Positions 1-8,728 are shown, counted from the stretch's first letter. The stretch is 64,000 bases of DNA from Bauldia litoralis (GCF_900104485.1 NZ_FMXQ01000007.1:267737-331736); one strand, 5' to 3'. Program-made: numbers and translations. The notes: a model not told the origin generated them from the sequence alone.

Positions 1-1565
1 ACCTGTCCGAGGGGCATGTCGGCGGCGGGTTCGGGATCCGTGGCGAGCTTTATCCCGAGGACGTTCTGACCTGTCATGCGGCGAGGCGGCTCGGCCGCCC
101 AGTCAAGTGGATCGAGGATCGCAAGGAACACCTGATGGCGGCTAATCACAGCCGCGATCAAGTGTATCGCATGCGGGCCGCGATCGCCCCGGACGGTTTC
201 CTGCTGGGGCTCGACGTCACCTTCATCACCGACCAGGGCGCCTATGTGCGGACCCATGGCGCGACCGTCTCCGATCTTTCTGCCGCCCTCCTGCCAGGCC
301 CCTATGTCATCCCCGCCTATCGCGTCGCGGGCCATATCCGGCTGACCAACAAGACGCCTGCCGGCACCTACCGGGCGCCGGGCCGGTACGAGAGCACCTT
401 CGCGCGCGAGCGCTTGATGGACGCGATCGCCGCGCGTGTCGGGATCGATCGGCTCGAGGTCCGCCGGCGCAATCTCATTCCCGAGTCGCGCATCCCCTTT
501 GATCGCGGCATGGACACGTTGGGCACCGGCGTCGTCTACGACTCCGGTCGCTACCACGACCTGCTGGCCCGGCTGGAAGCGCATGTCGGCTGGGAGGAAC
601 TGGCGGCATCGATCGCAGAACGCCGTGCGGCCGGCGAGATGGTCGGCCTCGGCCTCGGCTATTTCATCGAGAAGAGCGGACTCGGCCCCGAGGACATGGT
701 GCGCATGCGGGTAGCGCCGGACGGTGGAATCCGGATCATCACCGGCGCCGCGTCGGTCGGCCAGGGCATCGAGACGGCCATGGCGCAGATCTGCGCCGAC
801 AGTCTGGGCGTTGATACGGCTCGCATCGCGATCGTCCATGGCCAGACCTCCCTGATCGAAAAGGGGATGGGGGCATTCGCCAGCCGGGTGACCGTGATGA
901 CGGGATCAGCGATCAAGATCGCTTCGGAAGCGCTGATCGAGGCGGCCCTCGATATCGGCGCCAAGCTGTTCCAGGTCGATCGCGCGAGCGTCGCCTATAA
1001 GGCGGGCGAGGTACGGGTGGCCAGCAGCGACCGGGCCATGAGCCTCGCACAACTCGCCTCGGCCTGGGCCGAGCAGGGCGGCCTGGCGGCCGAGGGGACC
1101 TTCCGGTCCGATCACATGACCTATCCCTACGGCATCCACCTCGCGCAGGTTCGCATCGATCCGGGGACCTGCGACGTGCTGGTGGAGCGCTACACGGTCG
1201 CCTATGACATTGGCCGGGTGATCAACCCGATGCTGGTCGAAGGACAGATTGTCGGCGCCGTGGCGCAGGGTCTGGGCGGCGCGCTCTACGAAAACTTCGA
1301 ATATGACGAGGCTGGCCAACCGCTGGCGACAAGCTTTGCCGACTACCTCATGCCGACCGCACTGGAGGTGCCCGAGGTCTTCACCCTGGTCCGGGAGGAC
1401 GCGCCGAGCCCGATCAATCCGCTCGGCGTCAAGGGTGCGGGCGAGGGCGGCATAACCGCGGTGGGCGCGGCCATCGCCTCGGCGGTGGACGACGCGGCGG
1501 GGCGACCGGGCATGGTGACGCGATTGCCGATCACGCCAGACAGGCTGCACGCCTGGCTGGCCTGA
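1..1565 (+). CDS. Molybdenum hydroxylase large subunit (CoxL/XdhB-like), 5' truncated by window edge
   Basis: The open frame runs from base 3 to the TGA at 1563-1565, about 520 codons, and its beginning lies outside the window. It resembles the C-terminal two thirds of xanthine dehydrogenase/CO dehydrogenase-family molybdopterin subunits: a VGGGFG cofactor-binding stretch at the edge, a TPAGTYRAPG segment, and GVKGAGEGG near the end, whose glutamate is the expected catalytic base. The family hydroxylates heterocycles, purines, aldehydes or CO using Mo-pterin, passing electrons to FAD and 2Fe-2S subunits that are not visible here. The CoxG-like gene at 4020 and the nearby amidohydrolases suggest that it starts a heterocycle pathway. 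The substrate cannot be read from sequence; a CO dehydrogenase role is less likely because the active-site loop is not visible for checking. Confidence 0.88.
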   Translation, partial: LSEGHVGGGFGIRGELYPEDVLTCHAARRLGRPVKWIEDRKEHLMAANHSRDQVYRMRAAIAPDGFLLGLDVTFITDQGAYVRTHGATVSDLSAALLPGPYVIPAYRVAGHIRLTNKTPAGTYRAPGRYESTFARERLMDAIAARVGIDRLEVRRRNLIPESRIPFDRGMDTLGTGVVYDSGRYHDLLARLEAHVGWEELAASIAERRAAGEMVGLGLGYFIEKSGLGPEDMVRMRVAPDGGIRIITGAASVGQGIETAMAQICADSLGVDTARIAIVHGQTSLIEKGMGAFASRVTVMTGSAIKIASEALIEAALDIGAKLFQVDRASVAYKAGEVRVASSDRAMSLAQLASAWAEQGGLAAEGTFRSDHMTYPYGIHLAQVRIDPGTCDVLVERYTVAYDIGRVINPMLVEGQIVGAVAQGLGGALYENFEYDEAGQPLATSFADYLMPTALEVPEVFTLVREDAPSPINPLGVKGAGEGGITAVGAAIASAVDDAAGRPGMVTRLPITPDRLHAWLA

Positions 1566-1578
1566 GCCGGCGCGCGGG

Positions 1579-2181
1579 CTACTCGCGCGTGGTGTTGAAC
1601 CAGACGGTGCGGGCGACGCGGTCGCCGTGGTTCCAGATCCGGTGGCTGCGCCTCGACGAGTAGGAAATCAGGTCGCCCTCGTTGAGGATGTGGCTCACGC
1701 CGTCGACCTGGACGGTCAACTGACCGTCGAGAACCAGCCCGTATTCGTAGCCCTCGTGCTGCAGCGGATCCTCGTTGCTGCCGGTCTTGGGCGCGTATTC
1801 GTTGATTGCTATTGAAATTCCGCGATAGCGATCTTCCTTGAGCATCCGGCGGACGACATGATGGGCCGTCTCGACGATGATCGCGTCGGCGGCCCTCGTG
1901 ACGATCCTGTCCGACTGCTCGTCATTGGCGCTCAGGAAGTCCGACATCGTGGTTCCGAGCGCTTCGCCGACCACGACGAGGGAGCCGATCGACGGCGAGG
2001 CGAGGCCGCGCTCGACGAGGCTCAGCATGGAAGAACTCAGGCCGCACGCCTCGGCGAGCGCATGCAGGGTCATGCCCCGGCTCTTCCGAATTTCCCGAAT
2101 CCGACGGCCAATGGCCTCCAGCGCTCTCGCCGGGCTGTCGCTCGTTTCCGCGGTTTGTCGTGCGGTCGCTTCCTTACCCAC
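1579..2181 (-). CDS. XRE-family transcriptional regulator with C-terminal cupin domain
   Basis: The 200-residue protein has an N-terminal helix-turn-helix at about residues 23-78 (RRIREIRKSRGMTLHALAE, then SSMLSLVERGLASPSI) and a C-terminal cupin at about 120-195 (QHEGYEYGLVLDGQL, DLISYSSRRSHRIWN). This architecture is typical of local regulators that sense a small metabolite through the cupin. The start is a GTG preceded by AAGGA at 8-nt spacing on the minus strand. It is divergent from the cupin/nitrilase operon, with a short AT-rich region between, so it probably controls that operon and itself. It is the only DNA-binding regulator in the first 19 kb and so the best candidate for controlling the whole island; that is inference. 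Confidence 0.9.
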   Translation of the reverse strand: MGKEATARQTAETSDSPARALEAIGRRIREIRKSRGMTLHALAEACGLSSSMLSLVERGLASPSIGSLVVVGEALGTTMSDFLSANDEQSDRIVTRAADAIIVETAHHVVRRMLKEDRYRGISIAINEYAPKTGSNEDPLQHEGYEYGLVLDGQLTVQVDGVSHILNEGDLISYSSRRSHRIWNHGDRVARTVWFNTTRE

Positions 2182-2245
2182 GTGGGATCTTCCTTCTTTG
2201 CCGCCAGCAGCCCGGACAGGCTACATCGATTCCATCAAACGTTTA

Positions 2246-2273
2246 TTGACGGTAGTTCAAATTTCAATAGAAT
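2246..2273 (+). promoter_or_regulatory. Sigma-70-type promoter of the cupin/nitrilase operon with candidate operator
   Basis: TTGACG at 2246-2251 and TAGAAT at 2268-2273 are separated by 16 nt. GTTCAAATT at 2255-2263 lies inside the spacer and matches the motif GTTnAAATW found at three other promoters of the island. The spot is between the divergent XRE-cupin regulator and the first cupin gene, where an autoregulatory operator is expected. Confidence 0.55.
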
Positions 2274-2308
2274 AAAAAAATGTCAGCATGATCAAAAAAA
2301 GGCGCCCA

Positions 2309-2710
2309 ATGTCTTCCGATTCAGAGCCACAGGTGCAGGTCATTGATTCAGGTGTAAATCACAAAAAGCTCGCGCTCATCAAGGGCAAGGGGACGGCCTT
2401 CGCAGTGCTGTGGCCGGGAAACGGGGCGCGGTTCCGCACCATGCAAATCCTCCAGATGGAGGCCGGCGACGAGACCATCGACCTCCGTCATCCCCATGAT
2501 TGCGTTTATTATGTTTCAAATGGCGCCGGTCAGGTGCGGGACCTTTCGTCCGGCGCGGCGCAGGACCTGATCGAGGGCTCGATCGTCCATATCGACGCAC
2601 GGGACGGCTATCGGATCGAAGCGGGCGCGGACGGGATGCGCATGGTCGGCGGGCCTGTGCCGGCGGACCCCGAACTCTATGCCTCCCTCACCGCGGAGTT
2701 CGCACAATGA
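2309..2710 (+). CDS. Small cupin-domain protein
   Basis: About 133 residues, single-domain cupin: the core shows DETIDLRHPHDCVYYVSNG followed by a second beta motif near VHIDARDGYRIEAG. An in-frame ATG at 2288 would add seven residues, but the predicted transcription start near 2280 leaves no room for a ribosome site there, whereas the ATG at 2309 has AAAAAGG upstream. Its stop overlaps the start of the next cupin gene (ATGA at 2707-2710), so the two are translationally coupled and may form a heteromeric pair. Metal ligands are only partly conserved (HPHD). Exact chemistry, whether isomerase, dioxygenase or simple binding protein, is unknown. Confidence 0.75.
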   Translation: MSSDSEPQVQVIDSGVNHKKLALIKGKGTAFAVLWPGNGARFRTMQILQMEAGDETIDLRHPHDCVYYVSNGAGQVRDLSSGAAQDLIEGSIVHIDARDGYRIEAGADGMRMVGGPVPADPELYASLTAEFAQ

Positions 2711-3129
2711 GCATTCGAGTCTTTCACCGCGACGAGCCGACCCTTCGCCTGCCACTCATCTCCAAGGATGCGCGTTTCGTGGTGTGGCCCGGAACCGACG
2801 CCTGGAACGCCAACATGAATTATGTCGTGCTGGAACCGGGCGAGGCCAACGTTCCTCACATCCATGAAAAGTCCGAGGACTCGATCTTCATCCTCGAGGG
2901 CGAGGGGCTGGCCGTCGACTACACGAACGACGTGAGCCTGCCGTTCCACGCCGGTTGCGTCGTGCATGTCCCGGCCGGGATCAAGCACGCGATCATCGCC
3001 GGCAGCGAGTCCCGCGTGGTCAGCGTCGGCGGGCCGGCCCCGGCCGATGTGCCGCTGCTGCGCAAGATCGGTGCGATTCCCCAAGACGCCGAGCTGCCCG
3101 ATCACTACTGCGTGGATCTGTCAAAATGA
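2707..3129 (+). CDS. Small cupin-domain protein
   Basis: A 140-residue cupin with a clearer metal site than its neighbour: motif 1 reads VPHIHEKSEDSIFILEGEG (two His and one Glu) and motif 2 ends in HVPAGIKHAI. It begins in an ATGA overlap with the preceding cupin and ends in another ATGA overlap with the nitrilase-family gene at 3126, so three genes are tightly coupled. Both cupins end with a GG(P)xPAD-like tail (VGGPVPADPEL versus VGGPAPADVPL), showing that they are paralogues. A role in the same catabolic step as the amidase is likely but unproven. Confidence 0.8.
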   Translation: MSIRVFHRDEPTLRLPLISKDARFVVWPGTDAWNANMNYVVLEPGEANVPHIHEKSEDSIFILEGEGLAVDYTNDVSLPFHAGCVVHVPAGIKHAIIAGSESRVVSVGGPAPADVPLLRKIGAIPQDAELPDHYCVDLSK

Positions 3130-3980
3130 CAGATGCCTTCCCCGTTGCGGCGGTTCAGTTCGGAGCACGGCTTTACGCTCCCGACGAGAACCGGGCGCGC
3201 GCCGAGACCGCGATCCGGTCGGCGGCGGGGAAGGGGGCGAGGCTGGTGGTCCTGCCGGAACTGGCGATCTCGGGTTACGGCCTGGATCCCGAAGGCCTGG
3301 CGCGGTCGGCCGAGCCGGGCGACGGGCCGACGGTCACCGGCTGGCAGGCGCTCGCCGCGGAACTCGACGTTGTCATCAGCGGCGGCTTCTGCGAGACCGC
3401 GGGCGGGAACCTGCATAATTCCGCGGCGCTGGTGACGCCCGAAGGCAGCGCCACGCTATACCGGAAGCTCCACCTGTTCGACGGTGAGAAGAACGTCTTC
3501 TCTCCCGGCGACCGCGGGCTGCCGGTGGTGGAAACCGCTCTGGGCCGGATCGGTCTGTGCGTCTGCTACGACCTCCGTTTTGTCGAAGTGGCTCGCGCCC
3601 TGGCGCTGATGGGCGCCGATGTGATCGCCGTGCCGACCGCCTGGGTCGGGGGCTTTGATCGCAATGCCCGCGACGCGATGGGCTTCATCGGGCAGGCGCG
3701 GGGGGCAATGGTTCAGGCGAACCTCAACCAGGTCGCCATGGTCTGCGCTTCCCAGTCGGGCGGCGATCAGGGCATCCGGTTTCTCGGCTCCTCCCTGATC
3801 GTCGATTCCTTCGGCGAGTGCCTCGCCGGTCCGTCGGAACAGGACGCGGACGAAACGTTGATCGCCTCCCTCGACATCGCCGCGATCCGGGCCTCACGGG
3901 TCCGCTCGGCGCTGGTGCGGCCGCGCGAGGACCGACGGGTGGACGTGTACGGGCTGACGGTATCCGGGACGACCTATTGA
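3126..3980 (+). CDS. Carbon-nitrogen hydrolase (nitrilase superfamily amidase)
   Basis: The 284-residue protein carries the superfamily Glu-Lys-Cys triad: E in VVLPELAISGYG (about residue 43), K in YRKLHLFDGEKN (about 113) and C in GLCVCYDLRFVE (about 147). Length fits the single-domain amidase/carbamoylase branch. Such enzymes hydrolyse linear amides, N-carbamoyl compounds or nitriles in the cytoplasm. The start ATG overlaps the upstream cupin stop (ATGA). In this context it may open or deaminate a ring-cleavage product of a nitrogen heterocycle; the specific substrate cannot be assigned. Confidence 0.9.
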   Translation: MTDAFPVAAVQFGARLYAPDENRARAETAIRSAAGKGARLVVLPELAISGYGLDPEGLARSAEPGDGPTVTGWQALAAELDVVISGGFCETAGGNLHNSAALVTPEGSATLYRKLHLFDGEKNVFSPGDRGLPVVETALGRIGLCVCYDLRFVEVARALALMGADVIAVPTAWVGGFDRNARDAMGFIGQARGAMVQANLNQVAMVCASQSGGDQGIRFLGSSLIVDSFGECLAGPSEQDADETLIASLDIAAIRASRVRSALVRPREDRRVDVYGLTVSGTTY

Positions 3981-4019
3981 ACCTTGAACGAAACCTCGGG
4001 ACACGGATGAAATGACGAC

Positions 4020-4619
4020 ATGAAGCTCCAACAGACCTTCGTCGTGGCTCGTCCCGAAGACGACGTCTGGGCCTTCTTCCACGATATCCCCGCCGTAACG
4101 GCGTGCCTGCCCGGCGCGGAATATCTCGGCGACAAGGGCGAGGGGATCTACGCCGGCAAGATGTCGATGAAGGTCGGCCCGTTCCAGGCGAGCTTCGACG
4201 GCGAGGCCAATGTCGACTACGACGACGCCGCTCGCACGGTCACCATGCAGGGCAAGGGCGTCGACAAGAAAGGCGCCAGCCGGGGCAAGATGTCCATGGT
4301 CTGCAACCTCACCAATGCCGAGGGCGGGACCGGCGTGGCGATCGATGCCGATGTGCAGTTGTCCGGCGCGATCGCCCAGTTCGGCCGAACCGGGATTATC
4401 CACGAAATCGCGAATGTCCTGATCGCGGACTTCGTCCGCAACGTCGAGGCGCGGCTGCCGGCCGGTGGCGAGGCGGCACCCGGCGACGGCGTCGAAGCCG
4501 ATGGCAACAAGGGTCAGGGCGCCGTTCCACCTCCGGCGCCGCGGCCGGTTGGTGGGCTGAAGCTCCTGATGCTGTCGTTGCTCGGCCTGGTTCGCGGGCT
4601 GTTTGGGCGAAAAGGGTGA
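4020..4619 (+). CDS. CoxG-like SRPBCC-fold membrane-recruitment protein
   Basis: A 199-residue protein with the CoxG/SRPBCC pattern at the start (QTFVVARPEDDVWAFFHDI, then CLPGAEY) and a central VKVGPFQASFDGEA-like strand region. A linker rich in Gly, Ala and Pro leads to a short hydrophobic C-terminus (LKLLMLSLLGLVRGLFGRKG). In CO dehydrogenase clusters CoxG anchors the molybdenum enzyme to the membrane, and homologues accompany other molybdenum hydroxylases. Its presence 2.5 kb from the hydroxylase large subunit supports one electron-transfer unit at the membrane. It probably belongs to the cupin/nitrilase operon, 39 bp downstream. Confidence 0.85.
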   Translation: MKLQQTFVVARPEDDVWAFFHDIPAVTACLPGAEYLGDKGEGIYAGKMSMKVGPFQASFDGEANVDYDDAARTVTMQGKGVDKKGASRGKMSMVCNLTNAEGGTGVAIDADVQLSGAIAQFGRTGIIHEIANVLIADFVRNVEARLPAGGEAAPGDGVEADGNKGQGAVPPPAPRPVGGLKLLMLSLLGLVRGLFGRKG

Positions 4620-4680
4620 ACATGCCTCATTGGAAGGCATCTTTTGTGACGGCGAGCCATTCTTTAGTCATGCCTCATAA

Positions 4681-4718
4681 TTGAGTTTGGATAAAAAGAA
4701 TTTCATAATGTTGAAATT
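4681..4718 (+). promoter_or_regulatory. Promoter of the branched-chain-type ABC importer with inverted-repeat operator
   Basis: TTGAGT (4681-4686) and CATAAT (4704-4709) are 17 nt apart. A perfect 7-bp inverted repeat with a 6-nt spacer, AATTTCA/TGAAATT at 4699-4705 and 4712-4718, overlaps the -10 element, and GTTGAAATT (4710-4718) is one match to the island motif GTTnAAATW. Repressor binding here would block the -10. The transporter gene starts at 4793. Confidence 0.55.
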
Positions 4719-4792
4719 AAGCTAGCCTGCCCTGGTTCGATTGGTTGGAGTTCCGGCCAGAGTGAATGCGGTGTTGTGAGGAAAAGGCGCGA

Positions 4793-5662
4793 ATGGACAT
4801 CATCACTTTCGGCCTGATCTCGGCGAGTGTGATCCTGCTGTCGTCCGTCGGCTTCGCGCTGATCGTTCAGGTCGAGGGTTTCCTCAACATCGCCCACGGG
4901 CAGATGCTGCTTCTCGGAGCCTATTCCGGGCTGTTCCTGTCCAACCTCGGCCTCCATATCATTCCCGCCAGCATCGGCGCCGCGATCTTCTGCGGCCTGG
5001 TCGGCGCGCTGTTCTACGGATTGCTGTTCCGGCCGGTGAAGGCCAAGGGCGTCCTCGTGCTGCTGTTCACCTCTGTCGGCGCCGCCTACGTCATCTACGG
5101 GGTGGTTGGTGCGATCGCCGGCAAGCGCATGCTGGCTTTCGACCTGCCGCTGGTCCGGGCGATGAAGCTGTTCGGCCAGCCCTTCATGACGATCTACGAA
5201 CTGGCGATCGTCATCGTCGCGATCGCCGTCGCGCTCTGCCTGCATCTCTTCCTCGCCTACACCCCGGCCGGAAAATCCATCCGGGCGGTGGCCGACAACG
5301 AGGACCTGGCGCGGGCGCGCGGCATCGACCCGCTTCGGACATCCTACCTGGTCTGGTTCGTCGCCTCGGCCCTTGGCGGCCTCGCCGGCGTGTTCCTCGG
5401 CATCATGGGATCCCTGCACCTTTCGATGGGGTGGCAGCAGATCATCATCATTCTCGCGACGACCGTCCTCGGCGGCATCGGCAGCCTCTACGGCGTCATG
5501 CTGGCCGCCTTCGTCATCGCCTTCGGGATCGAGATCGGTCTGATCTTCGTCCCGGCCAGCTATCGCTCGGGGCTCGCCTTCCTGATCATCGTCGTCGTTC
5601 TTCTCGTCAAGCCGCAGGGGCTGCAAGCCCTGTGGGGCGGCGGGCGCGACAGAACGCACTGA
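4793..5662 (+). CDS. Branched-chain amino acid-type ABC transporter permease (LivH-like)
   Basis: The 289-residue polytopic membrane protein shows the LivH signature LNIAHGQMLLLGAY near residue 35 and the coupling-helix region AVADNEDLARARGID near 165. The ATG at 4793 is preceded by GAGGAAAAGG; an ATG 27 bp upstream has no comparable site and adds a charged leader unlike the family. It heads the importer genes at 4793-9465 (permeases, two ATPases, periplasmic binding protein). HAAT-family importers also carry amides, urea and aromatic acids, so the ligand here is probably the substrate of the surrounding pathway rather than leucine. Confidence 0.92.
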   Translation: MDIITFGLISASVILLSSVGFALIVQVEGFLNIAHGQMLLLGAYSGLFLSNLGLHIIPASIGAAIFCGLVGALFYGLLFRPVKAKGVLVLLFTSVGAAYVIYGVVGAIAGKRMLAFDLPLVRAMKLFGQPFMTIYELAIVIVAIAVALCLHLFLAYTPAGKSIRAVADNEDLARARGIDPLRTSYLVWFVASALGGLAGVFLGIMGSLHLSMGWQQIIIILATTVLGGIGSLYGVMLAAFVIAFGIEIGLIFVPASYRSGLAFLIIVVVLLVKPQGLQALWGGGRDRTH

Positions 5663-5674
5663 GGGGAGGGCACC

Positions 5675-6640
5675 ATGGAAGGTCTCATCCTCTTCGCTGT
5701 GAGCATCTCCACGCTGGGCGCGATCTACGCGATGCTGTGCCTGTCGCTGAATCTCGAATCCGGCAATGGCCCACTCTGGGACCTCGGGATCGTCTCTTTC
5801 TTCGGGATTGGCGCCTACACCTACACGCTGCTCACCGCCGATCCGGCCCTCGAGCAACAGTCGTTCTTGCTCGGCCTGGGCCTGCCCATGTGGATCGGGG
5901 CGATCGGCGCGGCCGCCGGCGGTGGAATCGCGGCCTGGCTGATTGGCCTGCCGACGCTGCGTCTCAAGCGCGAGTATTTCCTGATCGCGACGCTGGCCTT
6001 TGCCGAGATCATCCGCCAGGTCTTCGCCAACGAGAACTGGCTGACCAACGGCGTCGCCGGAATCTACGGCCTCCGGCAACCGTTCAAGAGCTACTTCGAC
6101 GCCGCCGACTACAGCTACGTGCTGCTGGCGCTGACGCTGTGCGGCCTGGCCTTCACCTGGTACGTGACCCGGCGGATCATTGCCTCGCCCTTCGGACGGG
6201 CCTGCAAGGCGTTGCGGGAAAACGAACCGCTGGCGATTACCGCCGGCATCGATCCCCAGAAGACGTCGATACGGCTCTTCATGATCTCGGGCGCGCTGTC
6301 CGGCTTCGCGGGCATGTTCTACGTCTGGTATAACACGCTGATCATTCCCGGCCAGTTCGTCGCCGACCTGACCTTCTTTATCTGGGCCGCCCTGATCATC
6401 GGCGGCATCGGCAACCAACGCGGTGCGCTTGTCGGCGGCTTCATCTTCATCTTCCTCCACGACTCGCTCCGCTTCCTCCAGGTGTCGGGCGAGATGGCCG
6501 TGGCGTTCACGTCGTTGCGTACCGCGCTCATTGGCCTCGCGTTGATCCTCATCCTGCGGTTCCGTCCCGAAGGCATCTTCGCCGAACGGCCCGTGCGGTT
6601 CGACCTGCCGGCCCTGAAGCGGGAGGCGCGCGATGCTTGA
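5675..6640 (+). CDS. Branched-chain amino acid-type ABC transporter permease (LivM-like)
   Basis: A 321-residue membrane protein with LivM features: SLNLESGNGPLWDLGIVSFFG in the first third, LPTLRLKREYFLIATLAFAE in the middle, and the coupling segment LRENEPLAITAGIDPQKT. It follows the LivH-like gene by 12 bp with a GGAGGG ribosome site and overlaps the next ATPase gene by 8 bp. It forms the second half of the membrane channel. Multiple hydrophobic segments run throughout; no truncation is apparent. Confidence 0.92.
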   Translation: MEGLILFAVSISTLGAIYAMLCLSLNLESGNGPLWDLGIVSFFGIGAYTYTLLTADPALEQQSFLLGLGLPMWIGAIGAAAGGGIAAWLIGLPTLRLKREYFLIATLAFAEIIRQVFANENWLTNGVAGIYGLRQPFKSYFDAADYSYVLLALTLCGLAFTWYVTRRIIASPFGRACKALRENEPLAITAGIDPQKTSIRLFMISGALSGFAGMFYVWYNTLIIPGQFVADLTFFIWAALIIGGIGNQRGALVGGFIFIFLHDSLRFLQVSGEMAVAFTSLRTALIGLALILILRFRPEGIFAERPVRFDLPALKREARDA

Positions 6641-7406
6641 GGTCAGCAATGTCACGCTTTCCTACGGCGGCGTGCGGGCGATCGACGATGTTTCGCTGAC
6701 CGTCGCCAAGGGGCGGATCGTCGGCCTGATCGGCACCAACGGAGCCGGCAAGACATCCCTGTTCAACGTCATCAGCGGGTTCACCCGCGGCGACAAGGGC
6801 AGCATTCGCTTCAATGGCGCTGCGATCGAAAACGTGCGCCCCAGCGAGATCGCCCAGCTCGGGCTCGTCCGCACCTTCCAGACGCCCCTGGGCTTTCCCC
6901 GGATGACGGTGCTCGAGAACATGCTGGTCTTCTCTCGGGCCGACGCTGCTTCGCGCGGCCGCATCTTCGGGCGATCGAAGCCGGATGGAGCGATCCTCGA
7001 GCAGGCGATGGCGACGCTCGATGAATTCGGCCTGGCGTCGCGCGGCAATGACCTGGTGCAGGACCTGGCCGCGCCGGAACTGAAGATGCTGGAATTCGCC
7101 CGCGCCATGATGGGCGACATCAAGCTGCTGATGCTCGACGAGCCCGCCGCCGGTGTGAACCCGGCGCTTCTCGAAAACCTCACCAGCCACATCCGCTCCC
7201 TGCGTGACCGGGGCGTGACCTTTCTCGTCGTCGACCACAACCTCAAGTTCATCAGTTCGGTCTGCGAGGAAATCTACGCGATGGCGGACGGACGCGTGAT
7301 CGCCCACGGCGACAGTGCGGACGTCATCGCAAATCCGGATGTCATCCGTCTCTACGTCGGGACGGGCGGCGCCGACAACAGCCTCTCGAAGGAGGCGGAA
7401 GCATGA
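6633..7406 (+). CDS. Branched-chain amino acid-type ABC transporter ATPase (LivG-like) with degenerate signature motif
   Basis: The 257-residue ATPase has a normal Walker A (GTNGAGKTS, about residues 34-42) and Walker B with catalytic Glu (LLMLDEPAAGVNP). The stretch that should hold the ABC signature LSxGQ reads LAAPELKMLEFARAMM, so the signature Ser and Gly are absent. LivG homologues normally keep LSYGxQRRLEIARAL. The partner LivF-like ATPase at 8752 has a canonical LSGGE, so one of the two composite ATP sites would be compromised, as in some asymmetric ABC transporters. It overlaps the permease upstream by 8 bp. Confidence 0.9.
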   Translation: MLEVSNVTLSYGGVRAIDDVSLTVAKGRIVGLIGTNGAGKTSLFNVISGFTRGDKGSIRFNGAAIENVRPSEIAQLGLVRTFQTPLGFPRMTVLENMLVFSRADAASRGRIFGRSKPDGAILEQAMATLDEFGLASRGNDLVQDLAAPELKMLEFARAMMGDIKLLMLDEPAAGVNPALLENLTSHIRSLRDRGVTFLVVDHNLKFISSVCEEIYAMADGRVIAHGDSADVIANPDVIRLYVGTGGADNSLSKEAEA

Positions 7407-7435
7407 TCCTCGACAACCAAACAGGAGATGCACCT

Positions 7436-8695
7436 ATGACTGCCATTTTGAAGACCAACCGGCGGCGCTGCCTTGCGCTGATCGGTGCTGTTGGACTGGC
7501 CCTGGCCGCCCCGTCTGTCGCTCTCGCGCAGGATGGGGAGCCGGTGAAGATGGGCCTGCTCGTCGGCCTCAGCGGCGACATGGGCCCCTGGGCGCCCGCC
7601 CTCAACAACGCGGCGATCCTCGCCGTCGAGGAGATCAATGCCGACGGCGGGATTCTCGGCCGGCCGGTGACGCTGATCGCCGAGGACAACAACTCGACCG
7701 TTGACGGCGCGATGCGCGGCGCGACCAAACTGGTCAGCGTCGATGGTGTCAGCGTCATCATCGGGCCGGAGAGCGATCCGATCGTCGCGCTCCGTGGCTA
7801 TGCCAAGGACAACAAGATCCCGGTCATCTCGACGTCGGGCGGTACCGAAGCCCTCGACGACGCCGGCGGCACCGGGACCTACATCTATCGCACCAACGCC
7901 TCGGACAGCTTCCTCGGCGTGGTCCATGCCAAGATGCTCCTCGACGAGATCAAGCAGGACGAGGTGGTTCTGGTCGTCGAGAATCTCGAAGGCACCAAGA
8001 GCGGGGCCGAGACCTTCAAGCGGGCCTACGAGCGCCTCGGTGGCACGATCACCAAGGAAATCACCCTGGCGCCAGGGCAGACCAGCTACCTGTCCGAACT
8101 GGCCGACGTCGCGTCCGCCGAGCCCGAGATGGTCTTCCTTGCCGTTGGCCAGACTGCCGGCGTGAACTTCGTCAAGCAGGCTTACCAGCGCGGCTATGAG
8201 TGGGACTACTGGGTCACGGCCGAGCTGCAGTCGCCGGACTTCGTCAACGCGGTCGGGGCCGAGGTCGCCGCCGGTGCGATGAACCCGGTTTCGAGCCAGG
8301 TCGAAGGCGCCAAGAGCTGGGAGCGCTTCTCCGACGCCTACGAGGCACGTTTCGGCGAGAAGCCGGAGCCGGGCTTCTACCAGGCCGAGACCTACGACGC
8401 CTTCATCGCGGTCGCGCTCGCCATGGAAGCGGCCGGCGAGACCACGGGCGAGGCGGTTGACGCCAACCTGATCAAGGTTTCGGGCCCTGGCGGCAAGTCA
8501 GTCATCTCCTTCGCGGACGGCGTCGCGGCGCTGAAGGCGGGCGAGGAGATCGACTACGAGGGTGCCTCGGGCAAGCTCGATTTCGACGAGCATGGCAACG
8601 TCACCATCCCCGCCACGCGTTTGCTGAAGGTCAGCGAAGACGGTGAGTGGGAGACGGTGACGATCGTCGACTCCAGCGCCTTCCCGGCGAACTGA
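7436..8695 (+). CDS. Periplasmic substrate-binding protein of branched-chain-type ABC importer
   Basis: A 419-residue secreted protein with an N-terminal signal peptide (Arg-rich start, hydrophobic core, cleavage near ALA-QDGEP at about residue 32) and the Leu/Ile/Val-binding fold: KMGLLVGLSGDMGPW at the mature start and VSVIIGPESDPIVALRGYAK later. The ATG at 7436 was chosen because AGGAG sits 8 nt upstream; an earlier in-frame ATG at 7403 lies within the stop region of the ATPase gene and would extend the signal peptide. It defines the ligand specificity of the importer; an aromatic, amide or heterocyclic ligand is plausible from context. Confidence 0.92.
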   Translation: MTAILKTNRRRCLALIGAVGLALAAPSVALAQDGEPVKMGLLVGLSGDMGPWAPALNNAAILAVEEINADGGILGRPVTLIAEDNNSTVDGAMRGATKLVSVDGVSVIIGPESDPIVALRGYAKDNKIPVISTSGGTEALDDAGGTGTYIYRTNASDSFLGVVHAKMLLDEIKQDEVVLVVENLEGTKSGAETFKRAYERLGGTITKEITLAPGQTSYLSELADVASAEPEMVFLAVGQTAGVNFVKQAYQRGYEWDYWVTAELQSPDFVNAVGAEVAAGAMNPVSSQVEGAKSWERFSDAYEARFGEKPEPGFYQAETYDAFIAVALAMEAAGETTGEAVDANLIKVSGPGGKSVISFADGVAALKAGEEIDYEGASGKLDFDEHGNVTIPATRLLKVSEDGEWETVTIVDSSAFPAN

Positions 8696-8701
8696 TCCAG
8701 A

Positions 8702-8728
8702 GCCAGGGCGCATATCCTGCGCCCTGGC
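8702..8728 (+). terminator. Intercistronic hairpin after the binding-protein gene
   Basis: GCCAGGGCGCA at 8702-8712 and its exact reverse complement at 8718-8728 enclose a 5-nt loop. There is no U-run, so it is more likely a processing or stability hairpin, or a partial terminator, that raises binding-protein levels over the downstream ATPase, a common arrangement in ABC operons. Confidence 0.6.

Noticed and set aside
4703..6655. A 650-codon minus-strand frame over the LivH/LivM genes.
   Set aside because: Acidic, Arg/Asp-rich composition with no hydrophobic pattern; it mirrors two well-supported membrane protein genes on the plus strand.
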